DNA of 64,000 bases from Cryptosporidium bovis (GCA_009768925.2 VHIT02000014.1:1-64000); one strand, 5' to 3'; numbered from the stretch's first letter, positions 32,601-41,419 are shown. Numbers and translations: made by a program. Notes: generated by a model not told the origin, from the letters alone.

Positions 32601-33127
32601 ATTCCGAAAAAAGTAGATATAGATTTAGAAGAAGAAAAAAAAGACAAATAGAGAAAAAGAAAAACAGTTGCGATTCTACTATACTTGTTAAAAACATAGA
32701 TAAATCTTTGGACGAAAAGTCTATTGTAGATCACTTTCAGAATTGTCTTGATTTGAAAGTTAAAAATATTTCATTGTCAAAAGACGAAAAGGGAAATTCA
32801 AGAGGGTTTGCTTTCATCGAGTTCTTAAATTCAGATGATGCATTAACTGCTCACATGCTCAATGAATCAAAACTTGGCAAAAACTCAATAACAATAAATT
32901 CCTCAACTAGACCATTAACGATTCCTAGGAACAACCAAGTGTGTGGGAAAGGCGACTTTATTAACGCTAGGTTTATTCCTAGAACGAAAAGCAGACAGAA
33001 ACTACCTCCAAATAGACGAAGTAACAGCAATTCTGACCAGATTAGTACTGAAAAAGGAGTAGAAACAGACAGTAAAAGTCATTCACTCACTAATGAAGAC
33101 TTTAGAAAAATGTTCTCACTTGGATAG
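29666..33127 (+). CDS. SART3/Prp24-like U4/U6 snRNP recycling factor
   Basis: 1153 residues, ATG 29666. SART3 (human) and Prp24 (yeast) re-anneal U4 and U6 snRNAs after splicing. The first 550 residues are helical repeats of HAT type (for example ELFDAWMLYINFEKD, RIDLWFEFANF, NPKLWILYLRTI). A long Ser/Asn/Pro-rich linker follows (about 600-870). Two RRMs lie at about 880-965 (TLFLRF...NRGFAYIDL) and 1003-1085 (TILVKNI...SRGFAFIEF). The extreme C-terminus, TNEDFRKMFSLG, is a near copy of the SNDDFRKMFL box by which Prp24 and SART3 bind the LSm2-8 ring on U6; this makes the call strong. The HAT plus two-RRM architecture is that of SART3 rather than yeast Prp24 (four RRMs). Confidence 0.9.
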   Translation: MKNLIRNIELNPTTADNHLRLIEEYRKNNGDSLAVEQLYEGALSECGLHPSEGPIIWSGYRSYLNKLDELCSETRVKRIRYLFYRQMSLPLSGLPDLFDEYRLWEEELFEKSIDSLNMAEEHFIKGQQEWNLRKPYEMRIHTDNVSNIQELFDAWMLYINFEKDKMISIEYSSNIDHDMNGDSYSSTCVCNKEGSLTEYKYDPKDSVIMAYRRALDDLGSLRIDLWFEFANFISTTYNCPHLLLNVYYSSLKHFERNPKLWILYLRTIVEAAKDRISHYNSLGHHYTPSCKIRSSSVWYPLNEEILCLSDEMEIKEFYMNKILTEFGIIKELFKSMKNEMIEMYTIIADSIFDLVKFKSFGTNESNSLSEKNMDRDCIGNIGNNEVIKDHKHDLEYSDKYKLFKEKAFEVLKNIYIEGDGVIIELFKESEQIIEGENFFLMEESVLMFYSQWMNFESMNPDGILTLISIIKKIIDNFESKLKMLLPLIFSIAKEKFGDCNDFRKKIEDLISKKPEEIHSKVVDEWDKAVAISTLIENFEKRKSRLLSSNALSPIINHISSSTSISKKNDTYQDQVFSSTSLVNKLQYFNGNQKIQILSESARSRDSNEGDFVCLSEIRFRRDKRRFRRNLPESDYDSSSECSSESNSIKSAFIQNSSNIVNKIARNFTPPSTPNNISLQKMVSSASVNNFPQNLFLVSPCSPGYNTNNYNNVNGLQHNAMQTNEIMDTSTTGGGLSFHQRSPFGGGSLCDLELRTQCTWDGREAIEPSIAPPIPPIPALSSISSSSSHSSYRKRNSRFSVQPISLLEANSTERSCDESSMPPPSYTPKKGRIERKSEANCLFQSSEDSDINIIQESIDHSKKEETYLDKNVVSSSNLDTEIKGTLFLRFPLDLEISEDLVLTKYFEKYSKNIKEIRIVKNSSGENRGFAYIDLESERIASEIVNDSDFIKLLSNYKILVSLSDAPKQFCVNEKVLKDANSEKSRYRFRRRKKRQIEKKKNSCDSTILVKNIDKSLDEKSIVDHFQNCLDLKVKNISLSKDEKGNSRGFAFIEFLNSDDALTAHMLNESKLGKNSITINSSTRPLTIPRNNQVCGKGDFINARFIPRTKSRQKLPPNRRSNSNSDQISTEKGVETDSKSHSLTNEDFRKMFSLG

Positions 33128-33390
33128 CAGTTAGGAGGTGGAAATTGAAGAAGTGCCCGTATTTACAACGATAATTAGATATACATCAATGATCATTTTC
33201 AAATAATAAATTACAGGAAAGAACACATACAGAATCGTGTTGTTTTTGAAAGAGTTTAAGTGTTACAAACTTCAAAAACAAACAAAGTTTTATAAGCATT
33301 TATTCTTTAGGTACCGTAATAACAGTCTGTTTCTGTTAGTTTAAATTCTGAATACGACTCGAGATTTTGTTTTATTATAATAAAGGATTT

Positions 33391-35706
33391 TTAGTAGTAC
33401 TGGAAAGTAATCTTTGTTCTAGCATTAGTGAATCTCGGGGATCTAATATCAATTTCTCTATTGTTTAATTGAATGGTGATGTAGCAGTCTCTAATAATCC
33501 AACTACATGATTTTTCCTCCCATTCTACGTAAAATGTCCACACATTTGAATCCCCTGTTGTATGAAGAAGTGCGGGATGTAGCCAAATATGAGCGAGAGG
33601 CACTCCAAATCTGCGTGTAACCTGCCCAACTGCTCCCCACTCCCTCATTTTTTTGATGGGATATCCAACAATATCTCTGTAAGGAGAATTTAGAGCAGTA
33701 ATAGTATCTTTATTTAAGTACCTTCTGCTTTCTGGATTTGATATATCTATAAGAGAGACGCTTCTAAGTAAGTGAGAGGACTCGTGTGAATCAAGAGAGG
33801 TATTACTCTCCCTAAATGTCTCGTTTAAGGATTGACTTATCTTTCTTCGAACTTTTTGAATCCTATTTTCACTGTAATTATGGCTAATACGATTTAATTC
33901 ACTTAAATCGGATTCGTTTGAATCTAAACGGGAGTAATAAATGGGAGGCCTGTTTGCCTCTCCATCAGATATAAAATTGTTACTCAAAAAACTAAGAGAT
34001 TTATCCGACTCATGGCTTCCAAATATTTTAATAGCAAATTCTCTGTCTAGCCAAACCTGAGATTCACCATAAAAATCGTCATATCTTGAAATGATACCAT
34101 TTTCAAATGGTTGAGTTTTCAGGTCTATAAGCAAGGATTCAATTCTTGACTTTAATGATGTGATTATATTTTCTTTCTGGCCATTAAAGTGTTCTATAAG
34201 CGAATTACAGTTCTCAGAAGAGGCATTGGACAATACGTAAACTGAGTACTCTTCCTCTTTGATATTAAATTCAGAATTAATATTGTTGTAAATGTAAGAT
34301 GCCTTAAGTGAAAAATCAGTGTTCGAGGAGGTATTTCTGATTAAATAATCCCCATTTTGGTTGTATTCTGAATGTAAATATATTCTCCACTCGTATTGTT
34401 GTGGTTCAATATTAAAATCTGAACCCTGAGAGTTATCTTCAATTTCAATAGAAATAGGCTTAATTTTAGCAGACTTAATTAAACAAGGAGGTATGTACAA
34501 ACAGCGGTCTTTAATTAGGTCAAGAACCTTCCAATTTCTCTTTTCTCCTTTCCTGTTGGTCCTCCTCAATCCCGAAATACTGACATTCCATGAATAACCT
34601 GACTTAAAACCCCTTTGAAGATCCTCCAAAAAAAAATCAGAACCCAATTTATCTACTGAAGAAGGGAAGGAATTCTTCATTAGGAAGAAGAAATATTGCA
34701 TAAACCTAATTTGAGACGGATTCTTTATTGTCTTAACTCTCCCTGGAATTGAGAAATCTGTTCTTCTGTGCGAATAATAAACCAAAGCTTCTTCTAGTGT
34801 TGTGCAAAGTCTGGAATAGAGCAGCCAAGCCACCACAACCATTCCAGTTCTTCCTTTCCCACCTTTGCAATGTATTGCAACAACGTTGTCCTTTTTGCTT
34901 ACAAGGTAGTTCAAGATAATGAAACAGACGATAAATAAAGAACCTATTGTTGGGACTTGGTGATCTGGGAATGGACAAGATATGATATTGTGAAAGTAAT
35001 CAAGGGGGTAAAGCTCCCTCTCGTTGCAAAGATTTATGATCATGTGCTTTTTCGGATACTTTGTAGAGAAAAAAGCCGAAACCTCGCTTATGGGGTTTCT
35101 ATATATTGCCTCTATGTTAAATGCAGGAAGGCCCATTGCTATTATTCTATCTGTAATGTAAACCAAATCTAAACAATATTCACCTGAGGTGTAAAATCGT
35201 TTATTTTGTCCAACTTGCTTTCTCAATATTATGGTTAACCTCCTTAGGTTAACCATATAACCTATTAATTTTCCAATTCCAATAATATAGTTGAATCTGC
35301 TAGTTATGGTTGTAATACCTACAAATATATTTATGCACAGTTCAGTAACATTTCTCAAAATTGTGTACCTGTAGTTACTAAAATCACTTTTATAATTCGT
35401 CCTGACCAACTTAAAAACATACGTAAAAATAACAGCCGAGTCATATAAACAGTAAACAGATAGTATTCTATTAATTAACATAGTGGCATAATTTTCATAA
35501 TAGTGCACAAATTTTCCCATTTCTCTAGTTATTATTATTAATGTTGACAACACTATGTGGATTACACATAGTGTTATTATCATTGAGTGAACTAGGGGAG
35601 AACTCGCCGTTCTTACAACCTTGTTTAGTGCCAATTTTGCATTTGTATTTCCACCACTCTCAAATATTTTCTTTTGTTTGAGAGAGATAAGCAAATTCAC
35701 AGACAT
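33391..35706 (-). CDS. Voltage-sensor domain plus PTEN-type phosphatase (VSP/TPTE-like)
   Basis: The frame opens with TTG at 35745; the first ATG is 35706, giving 771 residues. Four hydrophobic segments fill residues about 30-175: HSMIITLCVIHIVLSTLIII, LSVYCLYDSAVIFTYVF, NVTELCINIFVGITT and the S4-like IGKLIGYMVNLRRLTIILRK. Then comes a PTEN-type catalytic domain: DLVYITDRIIAMGLPA, YRNPISEV, INLCNEREL, PFPDHQVP and the P-loop HCKGGKGRTGM with Cys280. The second Gly of CKGG is the VSP form (PTEN has CKAG), and YITDRIIAM resembles voltage-sensing phosphatases. A long region (about 350-700) includes a C2-like start (KIKPISIEI...WRIYLHSEY) with a large Asn/Ser-rich insertion; the end returns to beta-rich sequence. 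Expected activity is phosphoinositide 3- or 5-dephosphorylation at a membrane. S4 has few regularly spaced Args, so voltage gating is uncertain. Confidence 0.8.
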   Translation of the reverse strand: MSVNLLISLKQKKIFESGGNTNAKLALNKVVRTASSPLVHSMIITLCVIHIVLSTLIIITREMGKFVHYYENYATMLINRILSVYCLYDSAVIFTYVFKLVRTNYKSDFSNYRYTILRNVTELCINIFVGITTITSRFNYIIGIGKLIGYMVNLRRLTIILRKQVGQNKRFYTSGEYCLDLVYITDRIIAMGLPAFNIEAIYRNPISEVSAFFSTKYPKKHMIINLCNERELYPLDYFHNIISCPFPDHQVPTIGSLFIVCFIILNYLVSKKDNVVAIHCKGGKGRTGMVVVAWLLYSRLCTTLEEALVYYSHRRTDFSIPGRVKTIKNPSQIRFMQYFFFLMKNSFPSSVDKLGSDFFLEDLQRGFKSGYSWNVSISGLRRTNRKGEKRNWKVLDLIKDRCLYIPPCLIKSAKIKPISIEIEDNSQGSDFNIEPQQYEWRIYLHSEYNQNGDYLIRNTSSNTDFSLKASYIYNNINSEFNIKEEEYSVYVLSNASSENCNSLIEHFNGQKENIITSLKSRIESLLIDLKTQPFENGIISRYDDFYGESQVWLDREFAIKIFGSHESDKSLSFLSNNFISDGEANRPPIYYSRLDSNESDLSELNRISHNYSENRIQKVRRKISQSLNETFRESNTSLDSHESSHLLRSVSLIDISNPESRRYLNKDTITALNSPYRDIVGYPIKKMREWGAVGQVTRRFGVPLAHIWLHPALLHTTGDSNVWTFYVEWEEKSCSWIIRDCYITIQLNNREIDIRSPRFTNARTKITFQYY

Positions 35707-36584
35707 TTTGCCAAGAAAAAAACTTACGTAACCTTCAAATAACAAAACACCTTTATTCTAATAGTCTCGGGTTTCATCATATGTTTTTAATATACTTAAC
35801 TAGTACTCCTATACACATAAATATAAGAAGTATGTGCCATATTCAGACTCCTGTATTTTATTTAAAATTATTCCCTCAAAGTATATATTTTGTAGGGAAA
35901 TAATTCCGGCCTAGAAAGTTACTTGATTTTTATGACAAAGAATTATGTGGCGCCACTTCATCATCTTGGAACAATGGCAAGGGTGAAGATAGCATCAGAA
36001 AAATAGTTGTGGGGTTGCATATATTTCAGTTAAGATGTTCTATTTGAGATGAGTGACTCGTACAAACAGGATATGCAATCGTTAGAGCGTAGCTGGAGTT
36101 AATGATTGTCGTATAGTACAGATTACTTAGCCTTCATATTGGAAATTGCACCTCTTTGGGTCATAATGGCACACCAAACCGGAAAGAAATCTAGGAAAGT
36201 TTTAGCGTCGAGTTTCGTTTTACATAATAGTTGTGGTGAAAAGAGAGTTACTGTATTTCAATTTCACGAATGCCTTTTCACCAGAAAAAAATAGTCACTA
36301 TTAAAGGCGGTGAATCCACGTAAACTAAAATTATTTGATATTTGGTAAAGAAGTAAATTGTGTCCTCATGGGCCCTAAAAGGCTTCTGTTGGCGGTAAAA
36401 ATGAGAAGCGTATGTAATATAAAACATACAAGATAAATTGAGTAAATGAGTATAAAATTAAAATATCACCGAAGGTAATTTTGTCATTGTGGTCTAGTGT
36501 TCCAGAGAAATAACAGGGTAGTTCGTAAATAGGACAAATTAATTTTGTGTAAGGCAGAGTGTTCTTCCCCTTTTTTTGCAACAG
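35707..36584. promoter_or_regulatory. Divergent promoter region, VSP-like and acetyltransferase genes
   Basis: An 878-base region containing one TGGCGCCA. A 43-codon ATG frame at 36163-36294 has no recognisable features and I do not call it. The bases just before the acetyltransferase ATG (pyrimidine run then GCAACAG) look like a splice acceptor, but I found no matching donor exon that keeps the frame. Confidence 0.4.
35948..35955. promoter_or_regulatory. E2F-like site TGGCGCCA
   Basis: An 8-base palindrome, 242 bases upstream of the VSP-like ATG, in the context TATGTGGCGCCACTTC. Confidence 0.5.
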
Positions 36585-37457
36585 ATGAGTGGCACAAATC
36601 CTTATGGAGGTTACGAATTGGTAATAAGAGATTTTGAACCCTCAGATAGCGATGGGGTGAGACGGGTGTGTTTCAAACACTTCAGATCTCTGACATTTCC
36701 CTCTGTTTTTTTTTATCTGAGTCAACACATAGCAGATGCTATTGCGCTGTTGATAATTGGTAAGATATTCTTGGACCTTAAACAACTTATTTCCATGTTA
36801 GTTCTTTTTGGAGTTTATTTAACTGGAAGGTCAATTTGGGAAGTTGAGTCATATATTAGGAATTGTTGCACTGATTTGAGAAATGTTCACGAGTTATATA
36901 TGATTTCACCAGGTTACCATTTTTGGGTTGCAGAAATGGTTAAAAGGAAAAACTCTCTAAGAAGGAGAAGAAGCATTAGACTAAACAATGGTGGAACTGT
37001 TGAGATAGAAAACAGCGAATTAAACGAAAATAATTCTAAGAGTTTTGAAAACGAGGAAAATTCCAATAATTCCAATAAATCAGAGAACGATTCAATATTG
37101 GTAGGATGTGTCGGTCTCGCTCCTTATAGAGACGACCCAAAAATAGGTCGTCTAGTTAGACTTGTCGTTGGGGTTGAAAGCAGAAGAATGAGGATAGGAA
37201 CAAGACTTTTGGCTCATATGGAGAATTTTGCCAAGGATTTTGGTTATAAAGAAATACATCTATACACCAACAATTTAAGTACTTCTCCAATTAAATTTAT
37301 AAGTCAACACGGATATCAATTGGTGCAAGTAATTAGCAGAGGTTTAATGCGAGGAGACCTATTGTTGTGGAGAAAATGTTTTGAAAAGGAGAGTATTGAC
37401 ATGCTTTATTTGAACAATGAAAGAACTAGTATTGGAGAGAGGGTCATTCTAGACTAG
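36585..37457 (+). CDS. Membrane-anchored GNAT acetyltransferase (NAT8-like)
   Basis: The first in-frame ATG is 36585 (TTG precedes it); 290 residues. The layout is that of NAT8/camello-like enzymes: a short N-terminal strand region (YELVIRDFEPSDSDGVRRVCF), a hydrophobic hairpin at about 45-90 (DAIALLIIGKIFLDLKQLISMLVLFGVYLTG) for membrane insertion, then the GNAT core (ILVGCVGLAPY, LVRLVVGVESRRMRIGTRLL, IHLYTNNLSTSPIKFISQHGY). An Asn/Ser-rich insertion lies between the membrane part and the core. The acetyl-CoA loop reads R200-R-M-R203-I-G205, so the first glycine of the usual Q/R-x-x-G-x-G is Arg. Family members acetylate lysine or cysteine conjugates in the ER lumen or cytosolic substrates; the substrate here is unknown. 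Confidence 0.8.
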   Translation: MSGTNPYGGYELVIRDFEPSDSDGVRRVCFKHFRSLTFPSVFFYLSQHIADAIALLIIGKIFLDLKQLISMLVLFGVYLTGRSIWEVESYIRNCCTDLRNVHELYMISPGYHFWVAEMVKRKNSLRRRRSIRLNNGGTVEIENSELNENNSKSFENEENSNNSNKSENDSILVGCVGLAPYRDDPKIGRLVRLVVGVESRRMRIGTRLLAHMENFAKDFGYKEIHLYTNNLSTSPIKFISQHGYQLVQVISRGLMRGDLLLWRKCFEKESIDMLYLNNERTSIGERVILD

Positions 37458-37528
37458 CGTTCTATTTTTTTATTTCTGTGTGTTGGCAAATTGCTAATGG
37501 TGCATGTACATATACTGGATTATCATAA

Positions 37529-38899
37529 TTAAAACGAGTTTACAAGCGTCTCAATATCCAGGTTCGAAAAGGAGGTATTATTATGCATTTTGGTACTTTC
37601 TGTATTGTTGATAAATTCAATACAATGAAAAATTATATAGTCTATGTTGTCGGATTTGCAACGCATTTTGTTTTTTGCGGAAATGTTGGAAATGTCAAAT
37701 AGATTTTTGTTCAGAGTCTCGCTAGCATTTATATTAAAATCATTATAGTTATTAGAGGTAAAATTCTCGAGTAAATTTAATATATTAATTGTTTTAAATT
37801 TAACGTCTACAATTAGATATCCACTTTCATCTAACTTCACTCTTTGATCGGTCTCCAGTGATAATGCTTCATTTATATTTTCAGGTTTATTAATATCTAC
37901 CTGCCCTATTAAGGCTTTATTACTAGAATATAATAAATTTTCGTGCAGTTCCAGTCGAAATGATAAGTTTAAATCGCATGTATTTGATTCATACCGCTTT
38001 TTCATGTTAGAATCTCTCCAGATGTATCTTGTTTGTGTGCAATCTTGCAATTTCAAATAGGTGTAATCCTCTTTTTCAGATAGGTATAACGAATTCTTGT
38101 TTACAAAGATAAGATGAGTGTAATCAAAAGCCTCATTTCCAATAACAACACCTCTGTACAACTCCATAATGTTGTTTTTTGTAAGAGGATAATAACTACT
38201 TAATTTTAGATTAATATTTGGAACGGACTTTTTTATTTTAGAAACACCGCAAATAGCCATATTTATATCTTTTATTTGTTTATTTATATTACATACATTT
38301 TCCTCAATTCTTGATTTAAGTATATATAAACGGCACTCTGTAGAGGAGTTACACATATTGAGGTTATTCCAAACTATAATATCGTTACAATGAAATGTAT
38401 TCGTGTTTTTATCATAAATACCATCAATTATAGTCAGACCTAAATGCTTAAATGGAGAATTTTCAACTACAACAATTCTCCATCCTTCCTCATCCCTCAG
38501 TTCGCAGTAGCCGTTTCCATGAATAACCATGCATCTAATTCCTTTTGCTAGTGGAAGAATAAACCAGTCGTGGGGGGATTCTTTAATTATGTCCAGTCTA
38601 GAGCAAAAATTTAGCCAATTATACTCTATTAATTCCTTTGACCACATCGATGCAAGCTTCCATTCCTTGTAAAATTTAGAATGCCTTAGTTTGTCTTTGT
38701 TCTTGACACCTTTGTTTTTTTTGTCCTCGACGTGGCCCTCCTTGTTACCTCTGTGATAATTTATCAGGTCTTCTCTTCTTTCCTTCCTAAAATCCTCCAA
38801 CATCTTTTTAAGCCTTTTGTCCAGTGAAGAAATACCTGATAGTTTGCTTTTAACAAACCCATCGTTATACTTGTATATTTCCACATATTTTGAAGACAT
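37529..38899 (-). CDS. SNUPN: Snurportin-1, m3G-cap import adaptor for snRNPs
   Basis: First in-frame ATG 38899 (TTG precedes it), 456 residues. Snurportin binds the trimethylguanosine cap of spliceosomal snRNAs and links them to importin-beta. The N-terminal region SSLDKRLKKMLEDFRKERREDLINYHR (about 24-51) is a basic helix resembling the snurportin importin-beta-binding domain. The cap-binding core follows: DWFILPLAKGIRCMVIHGNG, TIIDGIYDKNTNTFHCNDIIVWN, CRLYILKSRIEE and YRGVVIGNEAFDYTHLIFVNK, matching the human order of DYTILDCIYNEV, YYVLDVMCW, FRFYWMHSKL and VDGLLFYHK. The C-terminal part is extended and Asn-rich. Presence of this adaptor implies snRNP re-import through the cap, in a genome with few introns. 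Confidence 0.87.
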   Translation of the reverse strand: MSSKYVEIYKYNDGFVKSKLSGISSLDKRLKKMLEDFRKERREDLINYHRGNKEGHVEDKKNKGVKNKDKLRHSKFYKEWKLASMWSKELIEYNWLNFCSRLDIIKESPHDWFILPLAKGIRCMVIHGNGYCELRDEEGWRIVVVENSPFKHLGLTIIDGIYDKNTNTFHCNDIIVWNNLNMCNSSTECRLYILKSRIEENVCNINKQIKDINMAICGVSKIKKSVPNINLKLSSYYPLTKNNIMELYRGVVIGNEAFDYTHLIFVNKNSLYLSEKEDYTYLKLQDCTQTRYIWRDSNMKKRYESNTCDLNLSFRLELHENLLYSSNKALIGQVDINKPENINEALSLETDQRVKLDESGYLIVDVKFKTINILNLLENFTSNNYNDFNINASETLNKNLFDISNISAKNKMRCKSDNIDYIIFHCIEFINNTESTKMHNNTSFSNLDIETLVNSF

Positions 38900-39272
38900 C
38901 TTTGACAAAACACAGCATTAAGACTATTTTCTTTTTATTTGAATTTTCAGATTTAATGACTCAAATAGTATATAAATATTTTAGTATTATGTTTCAAAAA
39001 TTCTAGCCTAAGGTATTTGCGAGCTTTTTTCTGTCAGAATCTTCAGTGTAATAGCATAATGATAGAACTTACAAGTGAATTAAATCACTACAAAAAATAG
39101 CAGCATTGGCGCCCTTGTAATTTGTGCATGCTGACATTTCGGAGAAGAAAACATAATAAATCAATGAGAAGCATACGATGGAAAGGGAGTTGTATAAACA
39201 ACTAAGTATAAAATAAATTAACCATAATACTAAAAAATGAGAAATAACAGCTATAGTGGTAGTTGACACTAC
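38900..39272. promoter_or_regulatory. Upstream region of snurportin
   Basis: A 373-base gap between two minus-strand genes with one GGCGCC core. Nothing coding is seen. Confidence 0.4.
39106..39114. promoter_or_regulatory. E2F-like site TTGGCGCCC
   Basis: GGCGCC core at 39108-39113, about 210 bases upstream of the snurportin ATG. Confidence 0.5.
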
Positions 39273-40025
39273 TTACTTAAGAGGTTTCAGTCCCAACTTT
39301 TTTCTGTATATATTCCATTGCTCAACGGACAAATTAACATCTTTTCCATTGAAATATGTGGGTATTCTGTTGGGATTCACTATGGGATCTTCAGCTAAAT
39401 GCTTCGATTCTGAGGAAGTTGGGGACGGCGATCTGGATGATAATTTACTTTTCTCATCATCCGATTCACTGGAATTGTCAGAGGGGTGGTATTGAAGTTC
39501 TGAGCTCCTCGGGAATGTGAGTAAACCCTTTTCAACCAACACTGATCTTTTGTGTATGAATGGGAGATCAAGATCAAGAAATTTTCTTTCACATAAACAA
39601 ATTTCAACAAATTCATCAAGATAAATAACTCCAAATGATCCATCCAAATTACGAATTTTGAGTTTTCTAAAATCCTGATAAAGATGCTCGACCAAGTTAT
39701 AAACATTAATTGATGAAGAAGTGAGCCGCAAATATATAATGCCTAATGCAGTCAAATATTTAAATTTTGGGTTATTTATGTATTCTCTTAGTATTTCAAT
39801 TGAGGGTTTAATTTGTAGCAACTTAACAATGAGACAGAGAAAAGGAGTTGCTTTTCTTTCCCCACCATATGTCGTTCCAACATAATCTAAAACAACTGCT
39901 TTATCCATAATCGTGACACTGTCTAATCCAAAACATTCACTTTTCCAATAAAAACAGGAGAAAACCTTATCCCTCATAATGGAACTCACTGAAAATAGAG
40001 CATGGTTATTATCATCATGTGTCAT
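39273..40025 (-). CDS. PRP38: Pre-mRNA-splicing factor Prp38
   Basis: 250 residues, ATG 40025. Prp38 belongs to the U4/U6.U5 tri-snRNP/B complex and is needed to activate the spliceosome. The globular Prp38 domain fills residues 15-180: VFSCFYWKSECFGLDSVTIMDKAV, YVGTTYGGERKATPFLCLIVKLLQI, YLTALGIIYLRLT, and VYNLVEHLYQDFRKLK, all closely matching PRPF38A. The C-terminus has a short Ser/Arg/Asp stretch (SDDEKSKLSSRSPSP) in place of the long RS domain of animals. The codons around the stop read AAG TAA GTAG, so the stop lies inside a perfect GTAAGT donor-like string; no downstream exon was found, so I take the stop as real. Confidence 0.95.
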   Translation of the reverse strand: MTHDDNNHALFSVSSIMRDKVFSCFYWKSECFGLDSVTIMDKAVVLDYVGTTYGGERKATPFLCLIVKLLQIKPSIEILREYINNPKFKYLTALGIIYLRLTSSSINVYNLVEHLYQDFRKLKIRNLDGSFGVIYLDEFVEICLCERKFLDLDLPFIHKRSVLVEKGLLTFPRSSELQYHPSDNSSESDDEKSKLSSRSPSPTSSESKHLAEDPIVNPNRIPTYFNGKDVNLSVEQWNIYRKKLGLKPLK

Positions 40026-40486
40026 ATTTATCTAAACATAAATGACAACTTTAAGCAAGCCTTTTTTTTGATGTTAAGCTTTATCCTAACTTTTTTTCTT
40101 GTCTTATTTTGTTCGAGGTAGGCATTATTAATAAATAGCATGTTCCCGCCATTTCATCTATTGCCATTTTAATTAGATCCCGAATAAAATGAGTGTTGCC
40201 TGAACATTTGTTTCAATCTCAGATCAAATGCAAATTCCAGACAAAATGTGAAAGTGTGTGTTAGAAATACAAATTTTACAAATATTAAAGATTACTCTTA
40301 ATATTCCTAGCGTGTTTCTTGACTATTTTGAGTGAGTTATTATTTGTTTTATTTTACCTAATGGTCAGATTAGACATATAATATGCACACGTCTATGGAG
40401 AAAGAATGTATGAATTTTAGTAGTAATATATAAATTATGATCATATTAAAAGCAGGAGGTAGTTTTAAAGGAACGTATGTCGGATA
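40026..40486. promoter_or_regulatory. Divergent promoter region, Prp38 and four-helix membrane protein
   Basis: A 461-base AT-rich region. I see no GGCGCC here. CCCGCC appears at 40145-40150. A six-codon uORF at 40477 overlaps the start of the plus-strand gene. Confidence 0.35.
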
Positions 40487-41419
40487 ATGTCCATTAGAAG
40501 GCGTGATGAGATTTTAGTTATATATATTAAATTAAGTTTACAACTTTTATGTATTTTGGGTATATTTGCGTTATTAATAAAAAAGGAATGGATAATTGGG
40601 AACAAGGAAAATACAGAAATAATAATATATGGAGATTTGGATGAATTTTGCATTAGAGGTGGCGTTAAGTTACTGCCAAGCAACTCTTTAGTTGACTTTG
40701 GGAAACAAGGTATACAGAAAAAAACTAATGTAGGTAAAGTGAGTGATAACATAGATAATAGTTTGTTTGTATTGGAAAACTCTGGTGGAGATCTAGATTT
40801 AGATGGTTTGTATTCATCTGTTTATAGTCATAAAAAGAATGGCAAATCTAGGAAAATGACCTCAGAACTGGAGGCATTGAATGCATATAGTGAAAATAAC
40901 GAATTAAAAAAACAAAAGAAAATAACATTTAAACAGAATCAAATAGATTTATCTTTTAACTCTGTTCAGTACTGCACGAACTACTTAAAATCCAATATGT
41001 TAAAGGGATGGTATATCCATCCAAATTACCTTTATTATGTTAATTTGCTATTTGTTTTTGTTTCAATGGTAATGAGTTTAAATTTGACCAGACTTAAAAA
41101 TAAGTGGTCTACATTTGAGTTAATGATACCTGGATTAGATTTTGCTTCGTTTACGGTAAGCCTACTTAATGTAGTTCAAGTAATTGGCGTACTTACACCT
41201 TTGATAGACCATTTTGAAAGGACAAAATATCACGCTTATTTTTCAACAAACTTTGTTTTCGCTTGTGTCTCAATAGGTATATCATTTGTGGTGTTTTCTC
41301 TTTGTGTTGGAATAATCCACTACAGATACGAGGCATTCATAAGGTTCAAAAGATTCGAAGATCATATCGAAAATATTCAGAGCTCCAGTTCATTTATACA
41401 CATTATTTCAAACAAATAA
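40487..41419 (+). CDS. Four-helix membrane protein of unknown function
   Basis: 310 residues, ATG 40487. A basic N-terminus (MSIRRR) precedes a hydrophobic helix (IYIKLSLQLLCILGIFALLI), a 120-residue hydrophilic loop, and three more helices in the C-terminal half (YLYYVNLLFVFVSMVMSL; FASFTVSLLNVVQVIGVLTPLI; FVFACVSIGISFVVFSLCVGII). This hairpin-with-large-first-loop layout resembles small tetraspan proteins, but I find no family signature. The start is preceded by an overlapping short uORF. I do not recognise the gene. Confidence 0.75.
   Translation: MSIRRRDEILVIYIKLSLQLLCILGIFALLIKKEWIIGNKENTEIIIYGDLDEFCIRGGVKLLPSNSLVDFGKQGIQKKTNVGKVSDNIDNSLFVLENSGGDLDLDGLYSSVYSHKKNGKSRKMTSELEALNAYSENNELKKQKKITFKQNQIDLSFNSVQYCTNYLKSNMLKGWYIHPNYLYYVNLLFVFVSMVMSLNLTRLKNKWSTFELMIPGLDFASFTVSLLNVVQVIGVLTPLIDHFERTKYHAYFSTNFVFACVSIGISFVVFSLCVGIIHYRYEAFIRFKRFEDHIENIQSSSSFIHIISNK

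Noticed and set aside
36163-36294. 43-codon ATG frame between the VSP-like and acetyltransferase genes
   Set aside because: Short, no recognised feature, and no donor/acceptor pair joined it in frame to the acetyltransferase.
39069-39269. Hydrophobic 66-codon frame downstream of Prp38
   Set aside because: Starts with GTG, AT-rich hydrophobic bias is expected by chance, and it falls in the snurportin promoter.
39263-39275. GTAAGT at the Prp38 stop codon, suggesting a further exon
   Set aside because: The protein already ends where Prp38 core plus short RS tail would, and no downstream acceptor with a meaningful exon was found.
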